From JBGPBY01 sp041481485 (GTDB taxonomy: Bacteria > Acidobacteriota > Terriglobia > 20CM-2-55-15), in assembly GCA_041481485.1 (NCBI GenBank), contig JBGPBY010000085.1, positions 1 through 18,394 of the forward strand: a stretch of DNA of 18,394 bases, written 5' to 3'. Position 1 is the stretch's first letter. Each line of letters opens with the position of its first letter. A model generated the notes under the pieces. That model saw nothing but the letters and a program-made list of their open reading frames with translations, made no database searches and was not told where the DNA came from. Positions 1 through 6,683 of this stretch are shown one piece after another. A program made the position numbers and the translations under genes.

Positions 1-48
1 CCTCACCCAACCCTCTCCCGTTGGGAGAGGGATTTCTTGATCGACTGC
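1..48. repeat. Partial CCCTCTCC-type palindromic repeat at the window edge
   Basis: The window opens with CCTCACCC and then CCCTCTCCC-GTT-GGGAGAGGG followed by ATTTCTTGATCG. The same order (CCTCACC, CCCTCTCCC/GGGAGAGGG hairpin, ATTTCTCGATAG) forms the right half of the long inverted repeat at 6684-6851, so this looks like one arm of another copy whose other half would lie outside the window. Repeats of this general appearance are dispersed in many bacterial genomes. No gene is associated with it. Confidence 0.75.
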
Positions 49-296
49 CTCAACAGCCATCGAATCGCATTCCTCCAATCGTGGAATCGCGGGCAGTATA
101 GACCGCGCTTGCTGTAATCCGCAGTCAATTTCGATGTGCTGAAAACTGCTTTCTTCGGCCCCGCGATAAAGATAGAGTACGTTTCAAGTTCGCGTGGAGA
201 GCCGCGCTGAAGGGGAACAGACGGCGGTTAAAATCTTGACCTCATTAAACCCCATTGGCATCATATTCGAGCCCAAAATTGAGGAGGAGTTTCTTA
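49..296 (+). other. Upstream/leader region of the DUF6152-like gene
   Basis: I see no convincing gene here; short frames overlap the start of the next gene and lack a recognisable product. Around 91-109 there is a degenerate fragment sharing GCGCGGTCTAT (on the minus strand) with the palindrome family seen at 13455-13485. A possible promoter has TTGACC at 236-241 and CATATT at 262-267, but the 20-nt spacing is long, so it is only a weak suggestion. A strong Shine-Dalgarno (GAGGAGGAG, 281-289) serves the gene that starts at 297. Confidence 0.4.
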
Positions 297-710
297 ATGT
301 CGAAGAAAATGATTTCGCTGTCGCTCGCTGCGGCAGCGTTACTGGTGATTTCTGCTCCACTGTTTGCCCATCATTCCTTTGAAGCGGAATTCGACCGGTC
401 GAAGTCGGTTGAATTGACCGGCATCGTCACGAAGGTGGAGTGGATGAATCCCCACACCTACTTCTATATTGATGTGAAAGACCAGAAAACCGGCAAGGTG
501 CAGAATTGGGCGTGCGAAATGGGAAGTCCGAACGGATTGACCAGCCGCGGCTGGACGCGCAGCACGCTGCGTGTCGGCATGACCGTCAAGGTCCCCGGTT
601 CCCGGGCAAAGGATGGAAGCTTCAAGATCAACGCCAGTAACGTGACCTTGCCCGATGGCAAATCGCTCAACGCAGCATCGAGCGGCGAACAGGGATACAC
701 TGGTCAATAA
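297..710 (+). CDS. DUF6152-like exported small protein
   Basis: A 137-residue exported protein. Residues 1-24 form a Sec-type signal peptide (Lys at 3-4, a hydrophobic run at 7-21, then PLFA before the mature start HHSF at 25-28). The mature part resembles the DUF6152 family: HHSFEAEFD just after cleavage, VEWMNPHTYFYIDV at about 47-60, and a basic, Gly/Ser-containing second half. Its biochemical role is not known. The start was chosen at ATG 297 because GAGGAGGAG lies 7 nt upstream and the signal peptide begins there; an in-frame upstream start at 255 would add a poor N-terminus. The next gene begins 37 nt after the stop, so the two are probably co-transcribed. In my recollection, DUF6152-like genes often lie beside proteins like that next one. 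Family assignment is from motif memory. Confidence 0.8.
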   Translation: MSKKMISLSLAAAALLVISAPLFAHHSFEAEFDRSKSVELTGIVTKVEWMNPHTYFYIDVKDQKTGKVQNWACEMGSPNGLTSRGWTRSTLRVGMTVKVPGSRAKDGSFKINASNVTLPDGKSLNAASSGEQGYTGQ

Positions 711-747
711 TTTCAAGGATCAGTCAAAGAAAGAGGGGAGATTGCAA

Positions 748-1866
748 GTGCGTATCCAATCAATCAACAAACCCATTGCGATAGCGGCAACAGCAGTATT
801 TCTGCTGGCCATTACCGCAATATTGTCACTCAGCCAAGCTCCCGCGGGCGGTCAGGCTGGCGGCCGAGGCGGCCGCGGTGGCGGGGCGGGAGCGCCTCCG
901 GGTGCAGGAGCTGGCGCCGGTGCGCCGGCAATTGGTGGTGGAGCAGGTCGTGGTGGTGGCGGCGCAGGTCGCGGTGGTGGCGGCGGTGGCCGCGGTGGCG
1001 GCGCCAACGCGGAGCCAACTCCACGTTTTGCCGATGGCACGGTGAATCTTGGCCGAGCTGCAGGAGAGTCTTATGGGACTTGGGACCTGCCCTACTTACA
1101 AAACATGGGTGCGGCTAACGTCGTCGTTGGAGCACAGGCTGCTGCCGGTGGTGGCGCCGGCGGGGGACGCGGCGGGGGAGGACGCGGTGCTGCAGGTGGG
1201 GGTGGCGGCCGTGGCGGTAATGGCGGCAACAACCCCAATCCTATTCCTCAAGTTCGCGGATCCGCTGCCGAACCCTGGGTTCCGTTCCAGCCGTGGGCCG
1301 CAGCATTCTACGATTATAACCAGTCCAATCGGATGAAGTATGACCCCGAGGGACAATGCCTGCCTCCGGGTGGTCCCCGCATGTTTGCGACGCCGTATCC
1401 GATGGAAATTATCCAGTCTCCAGAGACCAAGCGCATTTGGATGGTCTTCGAAGGCGGCACTCACGTGTGGCGGGAAATCGCAATGAATGGGCGCCCGCAT
1501 CCCAAAAGTGACACGATCAAAGGCTCAACATGGCTTGGCGATTCCGTGGGCCACTGGGAAGGCGATACCCTGGTCGTCGACGTTGTGAATTTCAACGAAG
1601 GGACGTGGTTGGACTATTACGGACATCCACATACGGATCAGATGCACGTCGTTGAGAAATTCACGCGTCCGAACAAGGGCACACTTCATTACGAAGCGCT
1701 AATCGATGATCTGGGCGCATACACAAAGTCGTGGACAGTTCAGTGGGACATTCCGTGGCAGACCACAACCGACAAGAAGGAGCTCAAAGAGTACATCTGC
1801 CAGGAAAACAATCTGTACCTGAATCATCTTAAGGATGACCTCGGGAACTCGTTCGTCCCTCATTAA
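748..1866 (+). CDS. Exported Gly-rich protein, conserved acidobacterial type, function unknown
   Basis: A 372-residue protein. The start is GTG 748, preceded by AGAGGGGAG (732-740); upstream in-frame codons overlap the previous gene and are unlikely to be used. Residues 1-32 are a signal peptide or signal anchor (hydrophobic 10-28). Two low-complexity Gly/Arg/Ala-rich stretches follow, at about 34-87 and 130-162, separated by a normal segment (FADGTVNLGR...TWDLPYLQNM). The conserved globular part is about 170-372. It includes CLPPGGPRMFATPYPMEI (204-221), IWMVFEGG, the MNGRPHP motif near 246-252, and GHWEGDTLVVD at 268-278, followed by a WLDYYGHPH segment. I recognise this C-terminal domain as common in Acidobacteria and some Proteobacteria next to DUF6152 proteins, but know no established function. 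An envelope location is inferred. A clear terminator follows at 1881-1920. Confidence 0.75.
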   Translation: MRIQSINKPIAIAATAVFLLAITAILSLSQAPAGGQAGGRGGRGGGAGAPPGAGAGAGAPAIGGGAGRGGGGAGRGGGGGGRGGGANAEPTPRFADGTVNLGRAAGESYGTWDLPYLQNMGAANVVVGAQAAAGGGAGGGRGGGGRGAAGGGGGRGGNGGNNPNPIPQVRGSAAEPWVPFQPWAAAFYDYNQSNRMKYDPEGQCLPPGGPRMFATPYPMEIIQSPETKRIWMVFEGGTHVWREIAMNGRPHPKSDTIKGSTWLGDSVGHWEGDTLVVDVVNFNEGTWLDYYGHPHTDQMHVVEKFTRPNKGTLHYEALIDDLGAYTKSWTVQWDIPWQTTTDKKELKEYICQENNLYLNHLKDDLGNSFVPH

Positions 1867-1880
1867 GCAGAAACAGATTG

Positions 1881-1920
1881 AAAAGGGCGGCGCTCCAAAG
1901 GCGCCGCCCTTTTTTGTTTG
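1881..1920 (+). terminator. Rho-independent terminator after the DUF6152 pair
   Basis: A 9-bp perfect GC stem (GGGCGGCGC at 1885-1893 with GCGCCGCCC at 1901-1909) has a 7-nt loop and is followed by TTTTTTGTTTG. It lies 15 nt after the stop codon of the upstream gene and so ends the two-gene unit. Confidence 0.9.
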
Positions 1921-1965
1921 CTGGTTCTGCCGCTGCTCCGCAACTGAAATGTCCGGGTTTCCGCA

Positions 1966-2185
1966 TTCCACGGGCTCACGCCCGTGGCTAAAGTACTGCC
2001 GCCGCTCCGCGGCTCAGAACCCCATACGCCGGCATCTCGAATCGCCGGTAGTTACAGGGGCCCCGAATCTCTGCCGTTTTCAGCCGCGTAGCGGCGGCAG
2101 TTCGTTAGCCACGGGCGTAAGCCCGTGGAAGAACGAAATCATCAAATCTAAAATGAGCGCCAGCGGCGCGACAGATCAAGAAAAT
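1966..2185. repeat. Nested long inverted repeat, family 1, copy 1
   Basis: The arms are 49 nt, 1966-2014 and 2082-2130, and are reverse complements except for a few positions. Each arm contains two smaller hairpins: CCACGGGCGTAAGCCCGTGG and GCCGCGTAGCGGC followed by GGCAG. A third unit just outside the right arm (about 2155-2185) has GCGCC-AGC-GGCGC and then GCGACAGATCAAGAAAAT (2168-2185), a string found exactly at 8384-8401. The element fills the gap between two convergent genes and encodes nothing recognisable. It is related to the elements at 8294-8506 and 17607-17802. Confidence 0.9.
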
Positions 2186-2227
2186 ACACACGGCGGGTCC
2201 GCTCCATCGGGAGTGGGCCCGCCGTTC
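2186..2227 (-). terminator. Probable terminator hairpin for the minus-strand gene
   Basis: ACGGCGGG (2190-2197) pairs with CCCGCCGT (2218-2225). The stem continues inward through CTCC/GGAG to an ATCG tetraloop, giving about 16 pairs with minor mismatches. Read on the minus strand it lies 15 nt after the stop codon at 2241 and is followed by GTGTATTTTCTT, an imperfect U-tract. It may also act on transcripts arriving from the plus strand. Confidence 0.6.
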
Positions 2228-2240
2228 TTAACGCACCGCG

Positions 2241-2972
2241 CTAATTGCGAACGACTTTAAAGCTTCCCACCTGCGTTCCGGCAACCCACTTTCCGGTAAT
2301 GACGCGGGAGTACGCAGCTCCCAGGTTTTCCATTTTTCCGTCGACGACGTAGTGAACGGTCTTTCCTGCGGGATCTTTCGCATCCGCCTCAAAGTGAAGC
2401 AGCCACGGGTCGGTGGCAACGGTCAGGTTGTCTTTAACTGCAGGGGCAGGGGCCGGGGCTGCACCGCGCGCGGGAACCGCCGCTGTGGCCGCTGATTTTC
2501 CGGCAGTACCTGCTGTGGCAGCGGGTGCAGTGGTTCCGCCATTCAGCGCCTTTGTCGCCGTTCCCGCTGCTGGCGTTGCCGCCGCACCGCGTGCGCCTGT
2601 CGCAGGGGCTACCGCAGCTGGAGGGATACCGGCAGCCGGAGCTGGATTCGCAGCAGCAGTTGCGGCATCGGCAGCCTGTTTTGCAATCGCGGCATCACGG
2701 GCAGCAATGGCGGCTTTGCCGGCGCCGATCACATCGGGCGGCGTGAGTGTGAGCTTTTGCATCGGCGAAGCGTCCGGCCCGGGATTCAGTGTCCCGGTAA
2801 GGGTTTTGCCGTCCCAATTAAAATCCAACAGAATATGATTGTCTTTCCCTTTGACGATCCACCAGTCTCCGCTCCATGACCCCTTTAACGGATATCCGTA
2901 TTGGGCGAATACCGGTATGGCCATAGCCAAGCTGGCAATCGCTCCAATCAGACGTATAGTTTTTGGTTGCAT
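2241..2972 (-). CDS. Exported protein with an Ala/Pro-rich linker, function unknown
   Basis: A 243-residue protein. The start is ATG at 2972-2970, with AGGAGG 7 nt upstream (2985-2980); longer in-frame starts lack such a site. Residues 1-24 are a signal peptide ending in VFAQ. A small conserved part follows at 25-82 (GSWSGDWWIVKG, LLDFNWDGKTLTGTLNPGPD), then an Ala/Pro/Thr/Gly low-complexity linker at about 83-182. The C-terminal conserved part is 185-243 (DPWLLHFEADAKD, VHYVVDGKMENLG, RVITGKW, GSFKVVRN). I have seen this bipartite sequence in Acidobacteria as a hypothetical exported protein, usually without so long a linker, but cannot name the family. The two conserved halves probably form one beta-rich domain interrupted by the linker. 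It is transcribed alone, divergently from the RRM gene. Confidence 0.75.
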   Translation of the reverse strand: MQPKTIRLIGAIASLAMAIPVFAQYGYPLKGSWSGDWWIVKGKDNHILLDFNWDGKTLTGTLNPGPDASPMQKLTLTPPDVIGAGKAAIAARDAAIAKQAADAATAAANPAPAAGIPPAAVAPATGARGAAATPAAGTATKALNGGTTAPAATAGTAGKSAATAAVPARGAAPAPAPAVKDNLTVATDPWLLHFEADAKDPAGKTVHYVVDGKMENLGAAYSRVITGKWVAGTQVGSFKVVRN

Positions 2973-2985
2973 CCATCCCCCTCCT

Positions 2986-3386
2986 GAAATTGCTGTGAGC
3001 GAGCGAATGTTAACACCTCTTCTATGAAATCGAAACATTTGGAAGGGCGGCGTTGCAGGGCTCTGGAAACCCATGCCGGCCGCGGCTATCCATGTGAAAA
3101 CAAAGCTCTGGTTTCAGAGCTCAGCGTCGGGCTGTTTGCATCCTGTAAACCCGATCGGTGACAAAAATGAAATGACTTCTGAAGGGATTGGATTCTTCAA
3201 CTTTTCACGCAATTTTTTTGGATAAGAAATCATCCACATCGTATACTCCGGCCCAGCAACAAAGAGTTGCATTATTACAGCTGTTAGGAGCCTCTTGTCT
3301 TGCCCCGGAGAGCTTAGTGCCCTTTCCTCGCAAAGCCTTCGAAGTTCCCGACACCAACTAGAACCAACTAGTAGAGAAGGGTGAAC
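2986..3386. other. Divergent intergenic region upstream of the RRM gene
   Basis: About 400 nt lie between the divergent exported-protein gene and the RRM gene, with no convincing gene inside. A short perfect palindrome built on AGCTCTG/CAGAGCT lies at about 3104-3121. A promoter candidate for the RRM gene is given separately; it would leave an untranslated leader of roughly 130 nt. Long leaders are common in cold-responsive RNA-binding protein genes, but no specific motif could be identified here. Confidence 0.4.
3218..3247 (+). promoter_or_regulatory. Candidate sigma-70-type promoter for the RRM gene
   Basis: TTGGAT (3218-3223) and TATACT (3242-3247) are separated by 18 nt and preceded by a T-rich tract (TTTTTTT just before the first box). 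It is the best consensus match I found in this leader, and transcription from it would reach the RRM start after about 130 nt. It rests on sequence resemblance only. Confidence 0.4.
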
Positions 3387-3704
3387 ATGACGAAAAAACT
3401 GTTTGTAGGGAATTTGTCGTTTCAAACGTCAGAACAGGAACTTAACGACTTGTTTTCGCAGATCGGCAGAGTGGAATCCGTAAGCATCATCACCGACAGG
3501 ATGACGGGACGATCCAAGGGATTTGGCTTTGTGGAAATGGATAACGACGCTGCCGAAAACGCCATCACCAAATTTAATGGTTCGGATCTCGATGGACGAA
3601 AGCTCACGGTCAACGAGGCTCGTCCATTGGTGAAGAAGGAATTCGGGGGTGGTGGCCGCGAACATGCCGGAGCTGGAGGCCGGGGTCGCCGCGATCGATA
3701 CTGA
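3387..3704 (+). CDS. Small RRM-type RNA-binding protein
   Basis: A 105-residue single-RRM protein. RNP2 is LFVGNL (residues 5-10) and RNP1 is KGFGFVEM (44-51), with the aromatic residues expected to stack on RNA bases. The RRM spans about 4-80 and is followed by a short Gly/Arg-rich tail (FGGGGREHAGAGGRGRRDRY at 86-105). This matches the small bacterial RRM proteins of cyanobacteria, Acidobacteria and others, often cold-induced, which probably act as RNA chaperones in the cytoplasm. The start is ATG 3387 because AGAGAAGG (3373-3380) is spaced 6 nt from it; the GTG at 3381 touches that site and is unlikely. The gene stands alone and is followed by a 26-bp inverted repeat and a terminator. Confidence in the fold is high; its targets cannot be told from sequence. 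Confidence 0.93.
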   Translation: MTKKLFVGNLSFQTSEQELNDLFSQIGRVESVSIITDRMTGRSKGFGFVEMDNDAAENAITKFNGSDLDGRKLTVNEARPLVKKEFGGGGREHAGAGGRGRRDRY

Positions 3705-3708
3705 ATTC

Positions 3709-3785
3709 GGAAATTGGGGACAGAGAGCAATTTCTAAGCATATCCGTAACGTTTCTCAGGAAATTGCTCTCTGTCCCCAATTTCC
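3709..3785. repeat. 26-bp perfect inverted repeat after the RRM gene
   Basis: The arms 3709-3734 and 3760-3785 are exact reverse complements; the left arm contains AATTGGGGACAGAGAGCAAT and the spacer is 25 nt. The repeat starts 5 nt after the RRM stop codon, so it would form a very stable hairpin in the 3' untranslated region. Its core (ATTGGGGACAGA...) resembles palindromes I recall dispersed in several bacterial genomes, sometimes beside REP-associated Y1 transposases; no transposase gene is seen here. Confidence 0.9.
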
Positions 3786-3797
3786 CGGAGTGCCCAC

Positions 3798-3834
3798 AGA
3801 AAAAGGGAACCACGTCATGCGGTTCCCTTTTTCA
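3798..3834 (+). terminator. Rho-independent terminator between the RRM gene and bioB
   Basis: AAAAAGGGAACC (3800-3811) pairs perfectly with GGTTCCCTTTTT (3821-3832) around a 9-nt loop, ending in a T-run. The A/T symmetry could let it work in both directions. It separates the RRM transcript from the biotin genes and supports placing the bioB start at 3869 rather than at an upstream in-frame codon. Confidence 0.88.
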
Positions 3835-3868
3835 TTGTTATCCTGCCTGCTGTAGACTACTGCCCGGA

Positions 3869-4843
3869 ATGTCATCCCGTACGAACCTGCGGTACGAATG
3901 GACCGTCTCGGAAATCGAATCGATCTACTCGCTCCCGCTGTCCGAACTTATCTTTCAGGCTCAGCTCTCGCATCGCAAATTTCATGATCCGAACGAAATT
4001 CAGGGTTGTGTCCTCTTAAGTGTGAAAACCGGCGGGTGCCCGGAAGATTGCGGGTACTGCCCTCAGTCTGCACGATACGACACCGGTGTTGAAGCAACCC
4101 CTTTGCTGACCCTCGAGGAAACGCTTTCCGCAGCCCGTCAGGCCCGAGACCAGGGAGCCACCCGGTTTTGCATGGGCGCCGCATGGCGCGACGCCCCTCA
4201 GGATCCACGTTTCGATCAAGTACTGGAAATGGTGCGGGGAGTTCGTGCGCTGGGAATGGAAGCGTGCTGTACGCTGGGAATGTTGACCGAAGCGCAGGCG
4301 AACCAGCTTGCCCAGGCCGGACTGACCGCCTACAACCACAATCTCGACACGTCGCCCGAATTTTACGGAAACATTATTACCACTCGAACCTATCACGACC
4401 GGCTCGAAACGCTGGCGCACGTTCGCCGGGCTGGGGTGACGGTCTGTTGTGGGGGGATCATCGGAATGGGCGAGGATCGGGAATCCCGCTGCCGCATGCT
4501 GCAGCAGCTTGCCTGTCAGCAGCCTCATCCCGAAAGCGTTCCCATCAACCTTCTGGTTCGGGTCGCAGGAACACCGCTTGCCAACCAGGAAGATATTGAT
4601 GCGCTGGAACTCGTGCGCACCATTGCCACTGCGCGCATACTGATGCCGGCCGCTATGGTTCGGATGAGTGCGGGCCGCCTTTCATTGAGCGACGAAGCTC
4701 AGGCGATGTGCTTCCTGGCCGGCGCCAACTCGATTTTCATGGGCGACAAGCTGCTCACGACTCCCAATCCGGATTCCGATCGCGACCATGCGTTGCTTCG
4801 ACGGCTTGGCATGCAGCTGCGACCACAATCCGTCCGCGTCTGA
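3869..4843 (+). CDS. bioB: Biotin synthase BioB
   Basis: A 324-residue radical-SAM enzyme that inserts sulfur into dethiobiotin, the last step of biotin synthesis, in the cytoplasm. The 4Fe-4S motif is CPEDCGYC (Cys57, Cys61, Cys64). The ligands of the 2Fe-2S cluster used as sulfur donor also seem present: Cys101 in RFCMGAAW, Cys133 in MEACCTLG, Cys193 in VCCGG and Arg265 in VRMSAGR, matching E. coli Cys97, Cys128, Cys188 and Arg260. YNHNLDTSPEFYG (155-167) is the usual substrate-pocket segment. The length is slightly below the E. coli protein, mainly at the termini. The start is ATG 3869, the first ATG after the terminator at 3798-3834; its ribosome-binding site is weak, so the exact start is less sure. 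It opens the bio operon, with bioF 12 nt downstream. No BirA-like operator was recognised. Confidence 0.96.
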   Translation: MSSRTNLRYEWTVSEIESIYSLPLSELIFQAQLSHRKFHDPNEIQGCVLLSVKTGGCPEDCGYCPQSARYDTGVEATPLLTLEETLSAARQARDQGATRFCMGAAWRDAPQDPRFDQVLEMVRGVRALGMEACCTLGMLTEAQANQLAQAGLTAYNHNLDTSPEFYGNIITTRTYHDRLETLAHVRRAGVTVCCGGIIGMGEDRESRCRMLQQLACQQPHPESVPINLLVRVAGTPLANQEDIDALELVRTIATARILMPAAMVRMSAGRLSLSDEAQAMCFLAGANSIFMGDKLLTTPNPDSDRDHALLRRLGMQLRPQSVRV

Positions 4844-4855
4844 GGCATCGATTTC

Positions 4856-5998
4856 GTGAGTTATTTCGAACTGGAGCGCCGCATCAAAAGGACCATGGAA
4901 GAAATCGAAGCGGCGGGACTGAAGCGCCAACTTCGCGCTGCTACGGGCATCGATTTTTGTTCCAACGATTACCTCGGTCTTTCCACTCATCCGATTGTCA
5001 AAAAGAGAATGGCCGAAGCTGTCGCCAATAGCTCATGCGGTTCGACGGGGTCCCGGCTGATTCGTGGAAATGCGAAGGAATTCACGGCCATTGAAAAACG
5101 CTTTGCGGATTTCAAGGGAACAGAGGCCGCCCTCTATTTTGGTTCCGGATACGCCGCAAATCTGGGAGTTCTTGAAACATTCGTCGGACGGAATGACCTG
5201 GTGTTTTCCGATGAACTCAATCATGCGAGCATCATTGACGGCATTCGGCTGTCGCGCGCAAAGCGCTTCAAATATCCGCATTGCGACCTCGGTCGTGTCG
5301 CACAACTTTTACGCCAGGCACCAGCGGGAACGCAGAAATTCCTGGTCACGGAATCGCTCTTTAGCATGGACGGGGATTTCGCGCCGCTCGCCGGCTATGC
5401 CGACCTTTGCCGGGAAACGGATACGGTATTGATCGTCGATGAAGCTCACGCTGTCGGAATCTATGGCGAGAGCGGTAGTGGTTGGGTGGAGCACACCGGA
5501 ACCGGCAGCGAAGTGTTTATCACCATCAATACTGCCGGCAAAGCGTTGGGAGTCGCCGGCGCTTTCGTTGCGGGTCCGGAATGGGCGATCGACTATCTGA
5601 TTCAGCGGGCCAGGCCGTTCATCTTTTCTACGGCTCCGCCTCCTCCGGTAGCTGCAGCAATTGACGCGAGTCTGAATGTGATTCGCGACGAGCCTGAACT
5701 TCGCCGGAATTTGAAAACCAGTATTGAATTGCTCCGGGGCCTGATACGGGAAACAGGTCTGGCCATCGGGAGTTCGCAATCCCAGATCATCCCCATCGTA
5801 CTTGGCGGAAACGATCGGACATGCAGCGTGGCCGAGGAGTTTCAAAACGAGGGATTCGATGTTCGCGCGCTCCGTCCGCCAACGGTACCTGTCGGCACCG
5901 CACGCCTGCGGATTACGGTGAACGCAAATCATGATGAGTTCACAATTCGAAAGTTTGCACGGACTCTCGAAAGAATATGCTCCGCGGTTTGTTCATAA
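4856..5998 (+). CDS. bioF: 8-amino-7-oxononanoate synthase BioF
   Basis: A 380-residue PLP enzyme of the alpha-oxoamine synthase family. It condenses L-alanine with a pimeloyl thioester (pimeloyl-ACP or -CoA) to give 8-amino-7-oxononanoate (KAPA), the first step of ring assembly. Visible features are FCSNDYLGL (34-42), GSTGSRLIRGN (62-72), the Asp-containing DEAHAVG (195-201), and the probable Schiff-base lysine Lys229 in NTAGKALGVAG; the length fits the family. The start is GTG 4856, 12 nt after the bioB stop, without a strong Shine-Dalgarno, which suggests translational coupling. Its 3' end overlaps bioD by 22 nt. Confidence 0.95.
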   Translation: MSYFELERRIKRTMEEIEAAGLKRQLRAATGIDFCSNDYLGLSTHPIVKKRMAEAVANSSCGSTGSRLIRGNAKEFTAIEKRFADFKGTEAALYFGSGYAANLGVLETFVGRNDLVFSDELNHASIIDGIRLSRAKRFKYPHCDLGRVAQLLRQAPAGTQKFLVTESLFSMDGDFAPLAGYADLCRETDTVLIVDEAHAVGIYGESGSGWVEHTGTGSEVFITINTAGKALGVAGAFVAGPEWAIDYLIQRARPFIFSTAPPPPVAAAIDASLNVIRDEPELRRNLKTSIELLRGLIRETGLAIGSSQSQIIPIVLGGNDRTCSVAEEFQNEGFDVRALRPPTVPVGTARLRITVNANHDEFTIRKFARTLERICSAVCS

Positions 5999-6639
5999 CC
6001 GGAACGGGAACCGGCGTTGGTAAAACCGTGACGGCTGCTGCGCTCATGCATCGCTATCGATCGTCGGCGCGGCTGCGATACTGGAAACCGGTACAAACCG
6101 GAATCGAACAGGACGACGATACAAAAACGGTCCGCGAACTTGGCGCCTGCAGCGAAAGCGAACTGTTATGCAAGGGCGTGCGGCTTGCGGGAGCGGTTTC
6201 ACCGCATCTGGCTGCGGAACGGAGCGGAAATCGGATTGAGATTGCGGATCTGGTTTCGATTGTCTGTTCTGAACCGTCCGCGACAGCATGGATCGTCGAA
6301 GGCGCTGGAGGCACCATGGTGCCTCTAAACGATTCGGCATTGATTGTGGATCTGATGGTTGCCCTGCAGTTGCCGGTCGTTGTCGTATCTCGTTCGGAGC
6401 TTGGGACGATCAACCATACGCTGCTGACGCTCGAAGCGTTGCGCACACGCTCACTGGACATTGCCGGAGTGATTATGGTGGGGGAACGCAATCGCAGCAA
6501 TCGCGAGGCGATTGAACATTTCGGAAATGTACCGGTGCTTGGGGAGATGCCACAGTTCTCGGATCTTTCAGCAGACAAGCTGGCCGTTTGGGCGAACTCG
6601 GAATTGGACTCTGCGGGCGTTATGATGAGGTACTTTTGA
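5977..6639 (+). CDS. bioD: Dethiobiotin synthetase BioD
   Basis: A 220-residue ATP-dependent enzyme that closes the ureido ring of 7,8-diaminononanoate with CO2 to give dethiobiotin. The P-loop GTGTGVGKT is at residues 9-17, KPVQTG at 37-42 and the EGAGG motif at 108-112, as in the family. Length and order of motifs are normal. The start at ATG 5977 lies inside the end of bioF (22-nt overlap), so the two genes are almost certainly translated from one message. A composite inverted repeat separates it from bioA downstream. Confidence 0.95.
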   Translation: MLRGLFITGTGTGVGKTVTAAALMHRYRSSARLRYWKPVQTGIEQDDDTKTVRELGACSESELLCKGVRLAGAVSPHLAAERSGNRIEIADLVSIVCSEPSATAWIVEGAGGTMVPLNDSALIVDLMVALQLPVVVVSRSELGTINHTLLTLEALRTRSLDIAGVIMVGERNRSNREAIEHFGNVPVLGEMPQFSDLSADKLAVWANSELDSAGVMMRYF

Positions 6640-6683
6640 TGAATCGCCATTTCGAATTCCTCACTTTAGGGACGGGCTGTCAG

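Noticed and set aside
1966..2130. Family-1 repeats considered as a CRISPR array
   Set aside because: The units are inverted, nested hairpins and not regularly spaced direct repeats with unique spacers, and no cas genes are present.
3764..3868. Upstream in-frame extension of bioB
   Set aside because: It would run through the 26-bp inverted repeat and the terminator, and adds residues unlike any BioB N-terminus.
5309..5932. Minus-strand frame (207 codons) within bioF
   Set aside because: The plus strand encodes an intact BioF with all catalytic motifs; the opposite frame has no recognisable features.
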